A DNA stretch of 64,000 nt, from assembly GCF_002954545.1 (NCBI RefSeq), contig NZ_MSCH01000003.1, positions 2,953,991 to 3,017,990 on the forward strand, in the 5' to 3' direction. Shown here piece after piece: positions 27,250 to 36,503 of the stretch. The translations under genes and the position numbers were made by a program. Every line of letters starts with the position of its first letter. Position 1 is the first letter of the stretch. The notes below the pieces were generated by a model, which ran no database searches, was not told the origin of the DNA, and saw only the letters and a list, made by a program, of their open reading frames with translations. This DNA comes from Psychrosphaera saromensis. Its GTDB lineage: Bacteria; Pseudomonadota; Gammaproteobacteria; Enterobacterales; Alteromonadaceae.

Positions 27250-27263
27250 TGCATACGTATTCA
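27250..27263. promoter_or_regulatory. LacI-type operator of the transporter/glucoamylase operon
   Basis: TGCATACGTATTCA is identical to the site at 19820 and one base from the perfect palindrome at 19966. It lies about 72 bp upstream of the MFS start codon, a usual place for a repressor site. Confidence 0.75.
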
Positions 27264-27353
27264 TAACAACAAGCCATAATCACTGCGGTTCAGCCGTTAA
27301 ATAAAAGCCATTAATAAAAAACGTTATGATGAATTGAATGTGGGTAGCAAAAG

Positions 27354-27405
27354 CAAAAAAGCCGATTAACACTATGAAGTAACTTCATAATATCAATCAG
27401 CTTTT
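27354..27405 (-). terminator. Terminator of the DUF2157/DUF4401/GDYXXLXY operon
   Basis: Long hairpin: on the minus strand AAAAGC-x-GATT pairs with AATC-x-GCTTTTTTT, with an inner stem TATGAAG/CTTCATA (27373-27379 and 27383-27389). A run of seven T follows on the minus strand. Confidence 0.75.
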
Positions 27406-27428
27406 AGTATTTAAAAACCCAAATATGG

Positions 27429-27455
27429 TTAAAGATTAAAGATTAAAGATTAAAA
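27429..27455. repeat. 7-bp tandem repeat TTAAAGA
   Basis: TTAAAGA is repeated three times in a row plus a partial copy, between the operon's stop codon (27478) and its terminator. Confidence 0.6.
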
Positions 27456-27477
27456 ATAAGTACTAATTTTTAAACGA

Positions 27478-28014
27478 TCACTTTCCTAATAAATTAAAGT
27501 CTTTATCCATTAAAGACACCAATAATAAATCACCGGATGTGTCGACTCTAAATTGTCCGTACGTGGCACTTTCGAGCTCTGGCCCAGTCCCTTCTTCAAA
27601 GAAGTAAGCGTTGGTGGCAATTTTTATTCGTCCGTTACGTTGTCTAAATTTCATCGCGACGACCGCTTCTTTATCGTTAATTTTTTCAGTGACGCTAACA
27701 AACGAACCAACCTTATTTTCATCAAGGGAAAGCTGGACAAAACCGTCAAAACTAGCCGTTCTATAACCTTTATAATCCTCTTTGTCTTTTTCTCTGTCCT
27801 TGTCTTGTATTTGCTCTAGAGCGGTCTCAATATCACTGACAATGGCAAAACGCAGCGCCATGTAATCGCCTTGCATTAAAGAACGCGGATCAACAGGAGC
27901 TAGTGGCAAATACACAATTTGACCATTTTCTAACAATTGTTCTTTTTTATAAATAGACCAATTCACAACACCAAGTACTAAAACTAAGGTGATAACGGCA
28001 ACTAATTTACGCAT
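27478..28014 (-). CDS. GDYXXLXY domain protein
   Basis: Small envelope protein of 178 aa with one N-terminal membrane anchor (residues about 5-20) and a periplasmic part. The name-giving motif is present as GDYMALRF near residue 48. The domain is known by its association with DUF4401 and DUF2157 proteins; its biochemical role is unknown. The start is ATG 28014, with AAGGTG 6 bases upstream; a TTG five codons earlier is not favoured. It is the last gene of a three-gene minus-strand operon, with one base between it and the DUF4401 stop. Confidence 0.85.
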   Translation of the reverse strand: MRKLVAVITLVLVLGVVNWSIYKKEQLLENGQIVYLPLAPVDPRSLMQGDYMALRFAIVSDIETALEQIQDKDREKDKEDYKGYRTASFDGFVQLSLDENKVGSFVSVTEKINDKEAVVAMKFRQRNGRIKIATNAYFFEEGTGPELESATYGQFRVDTSGDLLLVSLMDKDFNLLGK

Positions 28015-28015
28015 A

Positions 28016-29200
28016 TTAAACACCTTCAACCGTATTTATTTTAACTGCATCTTTTTCAACAGCATCTTCTTCGGCATAGCTTTCTTCAACCGCATCTTCT
28101 TCAATCAGCGGCCAAAAACGGACGATGACAAAACGCGCCGTTAACATCACAATCGCAACGACCAAAAAAACCCCAGATTTATACAATAAGGTTTGCTCCA
28201 TCGAATAATAATAAACCGAGCAAAAACCTAATAACGCGAAGATCCCTAGGCCCATCAACACGCGATTAGAACGAGAAAAACCAAGTATTATAATAACCAC
28301 CGCCGCCGAGAACCCTGTGGACTTAATCGTTAACAGACAAAACACTAAAGCCCCGCCGAGCGCTATCACAGTGGCTTTAGTGTCTTTCGTGACCTTAGTA
28401 GCCTTATTAGGTAATCTTCTTTGACTGTTTTTTGTCATACATGGAATGACTTTCCAAACACTAAACATAATGGCAAATACAAATAAGCCTTGAGACACGC
28501 TATAGGGAAAATTAAATAACGGTTCCACATCGCTAGATAAAACAGTAAAAAGCCATAAGTCGAGTTCAGTTACACAATGTATGGTTAACCAGAACAAGGT
28601 TAATCCATAAACCAAGCCACTAACCTTTTGATAAGACTTAATCGTTTTAAATTCACGTGTGTACAAGACAACAAGCAGTACCAGCACAACTGAACTAACC
28701 ACATAAGGAATGCCTATTACTTGAAACCCGACCTCAAATGAGATTGCAGCAAAAGCCGAAGAAAAAACACGGTGAACAAAATTAGGCATGATCACAGCTA
28801 ATAGCGCATGGAAAACACCGACAATAAGCCAACTATCTGGCTCTCTGCCACCAACAATGGAAAATACCACTAAGGCTTGCCCTGCTAAGCTGACGGCTAA
28901 CCCTACATGCTCAAAAAATTCATTTTTAGGTATGCGTATTATAAAATAAGCCACCACAATGAGAAGCCCACCAACAATGCCAACAATAGCTTGTTCATCA
29001 AACAGATCATTAAATAAATCTGCCATTAACAAGCCGACAAAACCTAAGAAAAATACAGCACCCACCCAACCAGAAATAGCCAATAGCGTTTTAATATACC
29101 AAGGCGATGTTAACGGTTGCGACTGAATGTCGTCAGCATCATTGTTTTGCACGAGTCCTGCATTTTTTAACTTAGCTAATAATGAATTACTCTGACTCAT
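28016..29200 (-). CDS. DUF4401 integral membrane protein
   Basis: Membrane protein of 394 aa with about 10-12 hydrophobic helices. The cytoplasmic N-terminus (SLLAKLKNAGL) leads into ISGWVGAVFFLGFVGLL, the start of the DUF4401 domain. The acidic C-terminus repeats an E-E-D-A-V-E pattern (about residues 370-388). Function is unknown. The start is ATG 29200, with AAGGAAG upstream, overlapping the DUF2157 gene by 14 bp, which indicates translational coupling; a TTG at 29275 would give a larger, less likely overlap. Confidence 0.82.
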   Translation of the reverse strand: MSQSNSLLAKLKNAGLVQNNDADDIQSQPLTSPWYIKTLLAISGWVGAVFFLGFVGLLMADLFNDLFDEQAIVGIVGGLLIVVAYFIIRIPKNEFFEHVGLAVSLAGQALVVFSIVGGREPDSWLIVGVFHALLAVIMPNFVHRVFSSAFAAISFEVGFQVIGIPYVVSSVVLVLLVVLYTREFKTIKSYQKVSGLVYGLTLFWLTIHCVTELDLWLFTVLSSDVEPLFNFPYSVSQGLFVFAIMFSVWKVIPCMTKNSQRRLPNKATKVTKDTKATVIALGGALVFCLLTIKSTGFSAAVVIIILGFSRSNRVLMGLGIFALLGFCSVYYYSMEQTLLYKSGVFLVVAIVMLTARFVIVRFWPLIEEDAVEESYAEEDAVEKDAVKINTVEGV

Positions 29201-30251
29201 GTTGAACTTCCTTGTTAACGTGTTCTTGCAATGGCTCTTGTTCGGCCCGGTCTTGTTCGACCCTGACTGGCTCAAATGATTTTACTTTAGTCGACTTTTG
29301 CACTGAATTAAGCCACCAAGCAGAACAAGCACCAAGACCTACGATAATTAACGCTAGTAACAAAAATGCACTTATAATTTCACTACCATTAAATAAAAGA
29401 TTTATAAATAATGTAGCAATCAGCATTATCCCAGACAGGCAGCCAATCGCTAGTATAAACAGTTCAACGGTTCTACAACGATAAAGCCAATAACCCAACC
29501 CCATACAAATAGCCCACATAGGTACGGCTAAATTGCTAAACATATTGCCTTCGCTCACTGAAATTATCGCAAGAATTGTAATTAAAATGGCCACCGTGAC
29601 CGTAATAAGTCGCATAGAAAAACCATCTTGTAACCATTTACACTTTACACTGGCCAGCTGCCATACAATTAAGCTAACAAAATTAATGGCAAACAAGCCC
29701 CATAAAATAACATCTTGAACATAATGTAGAAAAAACAATCTGTTATGCGCATCGATATACAAAATAAAAGCGACGTTAATTAGGATTATGGATATTAACC
29801 ACAACACTGAAAATCGTGCTGTCATTGTCCAAGGTAGTATTAAACAAGCCCAGATAAAGAATAGCTGCCAAGGATCGGCTCCTGTTTGATAAGTTTGGCC
29901 AAACAAAGCTAATAAAACGCCAACAAAAATAGCCGCCACGGTAATAGATGCTTTTGCCAACAAGGACTCTTTTTTTAATATTAGATAAGAAATTATAGCC
30001 CCGACTAAACTCACTTCAACCAAAGCGAATTTGGCAAAACGACCAAATTCCAACCAGTTAAAGGCAATAAAGAAAAGCATGGAAAGGCCAAGCGCGATGC
30101 TGCCAGTCCACAAAAACAATTGATTTAAGAAGGTTAACCAACGTGAAGAGTTAGGGATAATGTTAGCCAATGTAACGGCTTCATCTAGATTTTCATCCGT
30201 GACTAGATTGTTTTCAATGAGGTTAATCAGCTCATTACGATGTGAGTCCAT
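29187..30251 (-). CDS. DUF2157 integral membrane protein
   Basis: Membrane protein of 354 aa with a short soluble N-terminus and then about 10 hydrophobic helices. It opens with WLTFLNQLFLWTGSIALGLSMLFF, typical of DUF2157, followed by a second conserved hydrophobic pair. First gene of the operon with DUF4401 and GDYXXLXY. The start is ATG 30251, with AAGGA 7 bases upstream. The biological role of this trio is not established; the consistent order suggests one membrane complex. Confidence 0.84.
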   Translation of the reverse strand: MDSHRNELINLIENNLVTDENLDEAVTLANIIPNSSRWLTFLNQLFLWTGSIALGLSMLFFIAFNWLEFGRFAKFALVEVSLVGAIISYLILKKESLLAKASITVAAIFVGVLLALFGQTYQTGADPWQLFFIWACLILPWTMTARFSVLWLISIILINVAFILYIDAHNRLFFLHYVQDVILWGLFAINFVSLIVWQLASVKCKWLQDGFSMRLITVTVAILITILAIISVSEGNMFSNLAVPMWAICMGLGYWLYRCRTVELFILAIGCLSGIMLIATLFINLLFNGSEIISAFLLLALIIVGLGACSAWWLNSVQKSTKVKSFEPVRVEQDRAEQEPLQEHVNKEVQHESE

Positions 30252-30415
30252 CACACATTCCTTATTAATTTTTGCTACTGAATCTAAGCAGCACTAAATA
30301 TACTAACTGACAGCCAAGAGGATTCTTTGAAGTGCCGTGACTGTATATTAACTAAAGTGAGATTAGAACAATTTGCCCCAAGAATATTTAGCTTAGGGCT
30401 TATTTATATAGATAA

Positions 30416-30718
30416 TTATAAAGACTCGTGAATTGAAATGGTTGTCACTGAGTTAACCGAATTGTCAAAATACTTAGATCTGACTTCAAGATACGAAGAG
30501 TCAGTAAAAAATGCATCCATTTTTTCTCTGCTTGGAAAATCAAGCGTAAACACTCGATTAATAGGAGCTTGAGTTTTTGACTTTAATACCTTACTGACTG
30601 TAAAGTCGAAGCCAAATTCACCGCCATAAGCTTTAAGAATTGGCAGCATATTTTCACGATATTGTTGATATATCTCATCGTCAAAAACGTTTAATCCCAT
30701 AATTCTTTCAAAAGACAT
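30416..30718 (-). CDS. DUF1330 family protein
   Basis: Small cytoplasmic protein of 100 aa with the DUF1330 dimeric alpha/beta-barrel pattern: MGLNVFDDEIYQQYRENMLP at the start, YGGEF in the middle and a TLDFPSREKMDAFF-type segment near residue 60. The family is usually a homodimer of unknown substrate. A strong GGAGG lies 5 bases before the ATG. It starts 23 bp after the stop of the DUF1287 gene and may share its transcript. Confidence 0.82.
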   Translation of the reverse strand: MSFERIMGLNVFDDEIYQQYRENMLPILKAYGGEFGFDFTVSKVLKSKTQAPINRVFTLDFPSREKMDAFFTDSSYLEVRSKYFDNSVNSVTTISIHESL

Positions 30719-30741
30719 AAAACCTCCAAACTAAATAAAAG

Positions 30742-31344
30742 TTAGTTAATTTGCTCGTTATACTTTGCTGGCACGTATCGATAATGCCCTGTAATTTTAT
30801 AATTAAACAGCATATCTTCAATTTCAGGACCGCTACCAATATTATGAACTATCATAGGGTTGCCTGTTTTGGGATTAATACGGTCGATGACGATACCAAT
30901 ATGAGGAAGATTTCCCGACACCATCCAAGTCACTATATCGCCTGGCTTATAATCACTTGCAACCGCAGACGTGGTTAATACCGAACCATGTCGAGTAAAG
31001 AACGTTTGTAAATTAGGTACCCTTCTATGATCAATATTCTTATCTGTGCTTTTTAAGCCCCACATTCGCTTAGACGGATATAACAAAAAATTATCACGCA
31101 TATCTTCATGAACAAGTTGTTGTAAGTCCGTACCAATTCCTCGGTAAGAACGAATAACCACATCGGTACAAACACCAATATTTTTAGGTACATCACCATT
31201 TGGATAAGCAATGGATATATATGAACCATCATAAGTAACTTGATGCGTCGTTCTTTCAATTGAAGCGGCTATAATTTCTTGCTCAAATGTAGTCGCATTT
31301 ATTGCTGGCGCTGTGAATAAAAGCCAAAGCATAAATTTTTTCAC
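30742..31344 (-). CDS. DUF1287 family periplasmic protein
   Basis: Exported protein of 200 aa. The signal peptide runs to about INA-TT (residue 18). The family core is clear: GVCTDVVIRSYRGIG with a Cys near residue 58, then GDIVTW and HIGIVID with a His. This resembles the NlpC/P60-like Cys/His arrangement, so a hydrolase acting on the cell wall is plausible but unproven. The start is GTG 31344 with AAGGA 7 bases upstream; no ATG start fits the signal peptide. Confidence 0.82.
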   Translation of the reverse strand: MKKFMLWLLFTAPAINATTFEQEIIAASIERTTHQVTYDGSYISIAYPNGDVPKNIGVCTDVVIRSYRGIGTDLQQLVHEDMRDNFLLYPSKRMWGLKSTDKNIDHRRVPNLQTFFTRHGSVLTTSAVASDYKPGDIVTWMVSGNLPHIGIVIDRINPKTGNPMIVHNIGSGPEIEDMLFNYKITGHYRYVPAKYNEQIN

Positions 31345-31434
31345 ACAGTTTCCTTAGGGATTGAGTTCACTTCGAAATAAAATTTAATTAAAAACGAAGC
31401 TAATTGAAAGAACAAAGCATTCAAACAGCAATCT

Positions 31435-32646
31435 TTATCCTGGTCTGCCATCGACTCTCGCTTGAGTTAAAATTGGGAAGTAAATAACACTAAACACCGT
31501 AAAGCTATACACCCAAAATGCAGCAGACATGGACGTTAACAATAAATAGCTGTCATTAATCCACATACCAGCAACAACTCTAAGGCTCGCGGCTATTAAC
31601 AAAGCAACAAAAGCACTAACAACAAATTTATTTACCTTTAATGGACGTCCTGTGTGACCTAACGATACTCTTGCCATCATTGCCAATACCATATTGCCCA
31701 TAGCGCCAATAGTTAAGCCATGCAAAACCGAACTTAAGCTAAACACCCCAAAAGCATAATGCAGCGCTAACAGTAAAAATGTTATTGGTATAAATAAATA
31801 AGATAACTGCAAACTCCATAACAAAGGGATATTAATTGTTGAGAAAAAGCGCCAGCGGCTAAATCGAATAAAGTTAGTCAGTGCGGCGATTAAAAATAAA
31901 ACAGATAAAATTACTGAATACTCTTTAGATGACGCTAAGTTAAACAAAAAAGAAAAAGCCAATAAACCTACGCTTATGACACTTAACCATTCAATCCATT
32001 GTATATTTTCTCTTTTAACCGTTTTAGTTCCACTTGCGGTAAAAAATGGAATTACTCGCCCGCCCATTATGGTCATAATTAATGAAATGAACATAACCGC
32101 TGCATAAGTTCCATGCCTAAAAAAATCGCTCAATCCGTTTGTAGGTTCAATATACGTTAATCCATTACATAGGCTAAGTAGCAGTAGCACTGGAATAAAC
32201 ACCATATTTTTATACTGTTTTACTCGCAGAATAGGTTTTGCTAGAAAATAGCCAGCAATAGGTAAAAAGCTTAAGTCGATTAACATGACCATTACCGGAG
32301 AAATAAAGGCAGGGTTAATAGCCAATAATAATCTGGCTGATAACCATAAACTCCAAAGGCCTAATAGAGCCGAGCCTCGTAAGCCAGGTTGCCCAGTCCA
32401 AGTTTGTACCGCCGTTAATAAAAAACCCACTATGATTGCAGATACAAAACCAAATAACATTTCGTGACCATGCCACCAAAGAATGTTGTTAAACGGTGAG
32501 AATTCAACTGAACCATGCAATGCCAACAACCAAATCAATACCGCGGTCACAGAAAAAATAGCCGCTGACAAAAACATAGACCTAAAGCCTAATCTAAAAA
32601 AGGCTGGGATTTTTTGCTCTTGTGCGTTATCGGTAATATTTAACAT
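31435..32646 (-). CDS. NnrS family membrane protein
   Basis: Polytopic inner-membrane protein of 403 aa with about 12 helices. The signature WWHGHEMLFGF (residues about 58-68) supplies His and Met residues typical of NnrS, a haem- and copper-containing protein that protects against nitrosative stress in Vibrio and Rhodobacter. Later His residues near GHTGRPL agree. It is monocistronic here. The window also codes for an H-NOX nitric oxide sensor 20 kb away; a functional link is possible but not shown. Confidence 0.88.
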   Translation of the reverse strand: MLNITDNAQEQKIPAFFRLGFRSMFLSAAIFSVTAVLIWLLALHGSVEFSPFNNILWWHGHEMLFGFVSAIIVGFLLTAVQTWTGQPGLRGSALLGLWSLWLSARLLLAINPAFISPVMVMLIDLSFLPIAGYFLAKPILRVKQYKNMVFIPVLLLLSLCNGLTYIEPTNGLSDFFRHGTYAAVMFISLIMTIMGGRVIPFFTASGTKTVKRENIQWIEWLSVISVGLLAFSFLFNLASSKEYSVILSVLFLIAALTNFIRFSRWRFFSTINIPLLWSLQLSYLFIPITFLLLALHYAFGVFSLSSVLHGLTIGAMGNMVLAMMARVSLGHTGRPLKVNKFVVSAFVALLIAASLRVVAGMWINDSYLLLTSMSAAFWVYSFTVFSVIYFPILTQARVDGRPG

Positions 32647-32740
32647 TGTTGGTATACCTTTACTTACGTAGCGTTGAATAAAGTGGACACTCAGTATTGA
32701 ATGCGCCTGGCGATAGTTAATTAGGGGTCATTATTGTATC

Positions 32741-32778
32741 AGATGGTTATTTTATAAGATGGCTATTTTATAAGATGG
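32741..32778. repeat. 16-bp tandem repeat
   Basis: AGATGGTTATTTTATA (32741-32756) is followed by AGATGGCTATTTTATA (32757-32772), one base different, and by the start of a third copy. It lies in the 255-bp space between the diguanylate cyclase stop and the NnrS start. Confidence 0.7.
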
Positions 32779-32901
32779 TGACATATAAAATCATTACTTT
32801 AAAAGCTCATTAGACGGCTCTAATATTTGGTGGTAGCTAGGTTTAGTGATAGTTAGTTCAGGTGATAGATAAGATAAGTTAACTAATCTCAACCTACAGC
32901 T

Positions 32902-34500
32902 CTATACTTTGTTAAAAATAGCGACTTGCCCTCGGCCATTTTCTTTTGCTTGATACATAGTGTTATCAGCATTCACCATAAGTTCATGCAGAGCTTCTCC
33001 ATCATTTGGACCTACAACGAAACCGATACAAGCGCTAACATTACAGCTTGTATCATCATTAACTTGGATTGGAAGTTCAATATCTTGCAGCATTAACTGG
33101 GCTTGTTTTAGCGCACTTTCTTGTTCCGACAATTTGATTTCTCTGGCGATGACAAATTCATCCCCTCCCCAACGAATACAAATATCAGTATCTAAATTAA
33201 AACGACTTTTTATGCGCTGTGCCACTTCGATTAAGACTTTATCACCGGCTTCATGCCCCAAATTGTCGTTAACCGGCTTAAATTTATCTAAATCAATCAT
33301 CATAAGTACAAGCTGATGATCTTTTGAAATACATTCAGACAATGCATTATTAAGTGCTCTTTCTCCAGCTCGTCTATTTAATAAATAGGTTAATGCGTCG
33401 TGATCGGCTTCAAATCGGGTTTGGAATTCTTTTTCTGCACGTTCAGTTACGTCATGTAAAATAACTTCTATCAGAGTTTCTTGATTTTCACGAACCGTAT
33501 CACGCTGCTCGGTTAATTTAGCAAATAAACAGTGCAACCATTTTGTTTGTGTACCTATTGTGCATTCAATATCGAGACTGAGTTGTTCAACGTTGTCTTT
33601 TTCTCTTATCACTTGCAGCAAGCTTTGCAGTTTGTCTGAATTGTTTAATAAGGTGGGGAAATTTAACGAAGACATTTCTGTCTTGCCGTTTTCTACAAAG
33701 TGCTCTTTAAATGCCGGATTGTAGGTTGTGATCATATTTTGTTCGTCAACCAAACATATACCGGCACTAGCCTGTTCAAAAATCAATCTAAAGCGAGCTT
33801 CTAATTCTTGAGTTTTAGTTCTTAACTCTCTTTCATTACGGATAGTTTGTTGTAATGCACGCATTAAGGAGTTAATCCCCTTAATTAGTCGACTAACTTC
33901 ATCTTTCCCTCGCTTTTTTACACTAAGCATTTGCATTGTTTGCGGCATACTTGGGTCTATTTTAGCGAAGTCATCTGTCAATTTTTGCAGTGGACGACTT
34001 AATTGTTGATTTACCGCAAGTGACACAAAAAAGATGATAATAATGGAATGAACCATCATTAATAACACTTCTTTTTCACTGGCTTTTTGGGCTTGTTGCT
34101 GAATATAAATATCGTCAGGATATAAGGTTAGCATGCCTATTTTAGTGTCAGGAATAAAAGGATGCATTAGCTGAATAGAGACTTGTTCAGATACGTTATT
34201 TATATCTCCCTGAGTGATCAGCATTTGCGCATCACCAGATAAACTAACCCCTTTAACTAAGTCATTACTTAACAAACCGTTACTGATCTCTTCACCAAGT
34301 TCAAGGTCAACTAAATAAGCAGATATCGCTGCCGTTTTTTGCATGGTCTGAGCAAGCTGTTTAACTAAAGTATAATTGGTTGTTTTCCTTTCCTCTAATC
34401 CAGAAATATAGGAAAAAAGAGACGTTGCAAGGGATACCAACAAAGCCACAATGGCAATGGATAATGCAACTCGTACATAAAGTTTTTGACTAATTTTCAT
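32902..34500 (-). CDS. Membrane-bound diguanylate cyclase (HAMP-PAS-GGDEF)
   Basis: Signalling enzyme of 532 aa that makes cyclic di-GMP from two GTP. Order: membrane helix (about 11-32), periplasmic sensor domain (to about 145), second helix (about 147-166), HAMP (about 166-220), short coiled coil, PAS (about 235-350) and GGDEF domain with intact GGDEF at residues 445-449. The inhibitory RxxD site is not intact, since the position expected for Arg is Leu (LDTD), so product inhibition may be lost. It overlaps the upstream binding-protein gene by 11 bp and is the last gene of a three-gene operon. Confidence 0.93.
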   Translation of the reverse strand: MKISQKLYVRVALSIAIVALLVSLATSLFSYISGLEERKTTNYTLVKQLAQTMQKTAAISAYLVDLELGEEISNGLLSNDLVKGVSLSGDAQMLITQGDINNVSEQVSIQLMHPFIPDTKIGMLTLYPDDIYIQQQAQKASEKEVLLMMVHSIIIIFFVSLAVNQQLSRPLQKLTDDFAKIDPSMPQTMQMLSVKKRGKDEVSRLIKGINSLMRALQQTIRNERELRTKTQELEARFRLIFEQASAGICLVDEQNMITTYNPAFKEHFVENGKTEMSSLNFPTLLNNSDKLQSLLQVIREKDNVEQLSLDIECTIGTQTKWLHCLFAKLTEQRDTVRENQETLIEVILHDVTERAEKEFQTRFEADHDALTYLLNRRAGERALNNALSECISKDHQLVLMMIDLDKFKPVNDNLGHEAGDKVLIEVAQRIKSRFNLDTDICIRWGGDEFVIAREIKLSEQESALKQAQLMLQDIELPIQVNDDTSCNVSACIGFVVGPNDGEALHELMVNADNTMYQAKENGRGQVAIFNKV

Positions 34501-34918
34501 TTAATCTATACACCACTTTAACAACATCGGTCACTTCTGATTCAGGGATGTAGGCTATAGCCGATTCAGAGTTTTGTAAATGACTAAGAACCTCATTAAT
34601 AGACTGTACCGACTCAGGCGGTTTGGCTCGCCCTGAGAACAGCACTCTAGCCCAATATGCGTTAATTTTACGTTCATTTTGATTAACCAGTTTCAAATAA
34701 AAGTCATTTTTCAATTCTGACTTCGCCGGTAAATCAAACGGTTTAGCACTTTCGCCATCAGGGAATGTCACATAACGCCCCATATAAATATCTATCACTT
34801 CTCGTTTTGATAGATCATTGACTGTATTACTTTTATTAACCACAACCACTAAATCTTGAGCGTTAGTATATAAGCTAAATAGTAATAATACTGGGATAAT
34901 AAATCGTATTAACTTCAT
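34490..34918 (-). CDS. Small phosphate-binding-protein-like periplasmic protein
   Basis: Exported protein of 142 aa with a signal peptide (cleavage near TNA-QDLVVVV, residue 20). The mature part matches one lobe of PstS-like ABC substrate-binding proteins: VVVNKSN, the DIYMGRYVTFPDG segment and a final SAIAYIPES. There is no ABC transporter beside it. It is encoded between an outer-membrane protein and a diguanylate cyclase and overlaps the latter, so it may present a ligand to the periplasmic sensor domain rather than serve transport. That role is inferred. Confidence 0.8.
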   Translation of the reverse strand: MKLIRFIIPVLLLFSLYTNAQDLVVVVNKSNTVNDLSKREVIDIYMGRYVTFPDGESAKPFDLPAKSELKNDFYLKLVNQNERKINAYWARVLFSGRAKPPESVQSINEVLSHLQNSESAIAYIPESEVTDVVKVVYRLNEN

Positions 34919-34920
34919 GG

Positions 34921-36198
34921 TTAAAATACCAAGCTAGCACTAAAGCTAATTAAATTAACATTGTGCTCAACATCAATACCTAACTCAGGAGCTATGTCCC
35001 ATAAACCACCGCCTGTTGGCTCGATAATAAAGTGATCGGCTTGAACTTTAAATACTACTTTGTCGGAGTAATACCATTTAGCTCCAACATTTACATTTTT
35101 TTGATCAACGATAGTACGCTTTACTGCATATTCTGTAACTTCAATTAATTCAGTTGTGGCGTATTGAACCGCTTCAGGTAAATAGGCTAATGATTCTGGA
35201 GTGACTATCTCTGGTGTATTCTTCTTATTTTTAGCAATAGATAAGCCGCCAAAATAAGTCATTTCATTTACTCGATACCCCACACTTACATAACCACTAT
35301 TATTAGATGGCACCACCATCCAATCTGATTTTGTCTTGCCAGCTTCAGCTTGAATTAACCAATTCGCATTGTCGTATGCTAAACCTAACGCAGAATAGTT
35401 TATGCTGTGATGCTGATGTTCGAAACCGCGGGCAAAGTGAGCCGCTTGAGGCCATATATTACTTGGAGCAATCGTGTTTAAACTATCAATTAGTGTATTA
35501 AACGGCATAGATTCAAAATTTGACACATCAGACTTAGACGTCGCAGCTCTAAACGTCCACTCATCTTTGATATACACAGCACTTAATATGTACAAGTCGT
35601 CAAAGGTAATAGTAAGCTGTTCGTCGCCGGCCGTTAATTTGGGGGTTGTTGTGCCTAACGCTAATTTAACTCGTAAAAAACCATCATCTATTTGATTATT
35701 ATATTCTACATCCACACCGTCGTAGTGTCCGGCCGTAGATGCAAAAGAATAATAGGCATGAGGAGGTCTAGCCCATAAATAGGCATATCCTACATAAGGG
35801 TATTCAGATAGAAGGAAAAGATCACTGTTCATTCTGCCCGCTCGGATAATCCAATTACGTTGTGGGCGATAACGTATAAAAGCTAATTCTAAGAAGTTAT
35901 TGAAATATTTTGCTGAGCGGTCTTGGTATATACCTTGAACAACGGCATCCCAATTATTATTTATAGTGATATTTGCTTGGCCGCCTAGGATAGAGTCACG
36001 GCTAAATGAGAAGCCAGTTTCACTCTCATTAAGATAATTTGAACTAAAGCCTATATCAGAGTCATCACTGTAACTCATGCTCAATGTAGCAAAACCACTG
36101 AATTCAACACTTAAGTCATTGGCTTTCACTTGGCTTGATATACAAGCAAAAACGCCTGCTAAAAACAAAGTGTATTTGTACAATATCGATAACCTCAT
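34921..36198 (-). CDS. Outer-membrane porin-like protein
   Basis: Predicted beta-barrel of 425 aa with a signal peptide (cleavage at KAN-DLS, residue 26), an FSGFATLSMSYSDD first strand and a terminal strand ending SFSASLVF. Repeated aromatic amphipathic strands agree with a porin-type barrel. No specific substrate is recognised. It is the first gene of the operon with the binding-protein-like gene (2-bp gap) and the diguanylate cyclase. The conserved trio suggests an envelope-to-c-di-GMP signal path. Confidence 0.78.
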   Translation of the reverse strand: MRLSILYKYTLFLAGVFACISSQVKANDLSVEFSGFATLSMSYSDDSDIGFSSNYLNESETGFSFSRDSILGGQANITINNNWDAVVQGIYQDRSAKYFNNFLELAFIRYRPQRNWIIRAGRMNSDLFLLSEYPYVGYAYLWARPPHAYYSFASTAGHYDGVDVEYNNQIDDGFLRVKLALGTTTPKLTAGDEQLTITFDDLYILSAVYIKDEWTFRAATSKSDVSNFESMPFNTLIDSLNTIAPSNIWPQAAHFARGFEHQHHSINYSALGLAYDNANWLIQAEAGKTKSDWMVVPSNNSGYVSVGYRVNEMTYFGGLSIAKNKKNTPEIVTPESLAYLPEAVQYATTELIEVTEYAVKRTIVDQKNVNVGAKWYYSDKVVFKVQADHFIIEPTGGGLWDIAPELGIDVEHNVNLISFSASLVF

Positions 36199-36430
36199 TC
36201 CTACCCCAACTTAACCACATTAGAGCGATTATATAAGTGTCTAAAAATTCAATGAAAGTTTGAATATATCTAGTATATATCATTTAGTTTAGTTTACTGC
36301 TAGTTGTAAACCAGTTTAGTATATTTGTGAGTTTTAGGTCGAGTAGGGAAATTTTAATTTATATACTGGTTGGCAGATAAGCTCAAACATCAAAATTATT
36401 TACTGATTTATGCTTTTTACCTACATTAAC

Positions 36431-36455
36431 AAAAAAGCACTCAATGAGTGCTTTT
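36431..36455 (-). terminator. Terminator of the M28 peptidase gene
   Basis: AAAAGCACT (36433-36441) pairs with AGTGCTTTT (36447-36455) around a 5-nt loop. On the minus strand it ends in six T. The hairpin at 40675 has almost the same sequence. Confidence 0.8.
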
Positions 36456-36503
36456 GGTTAAATAAAATTTATTTAAGTGTTTATCTCACTACCATCTATC
36501 TGC

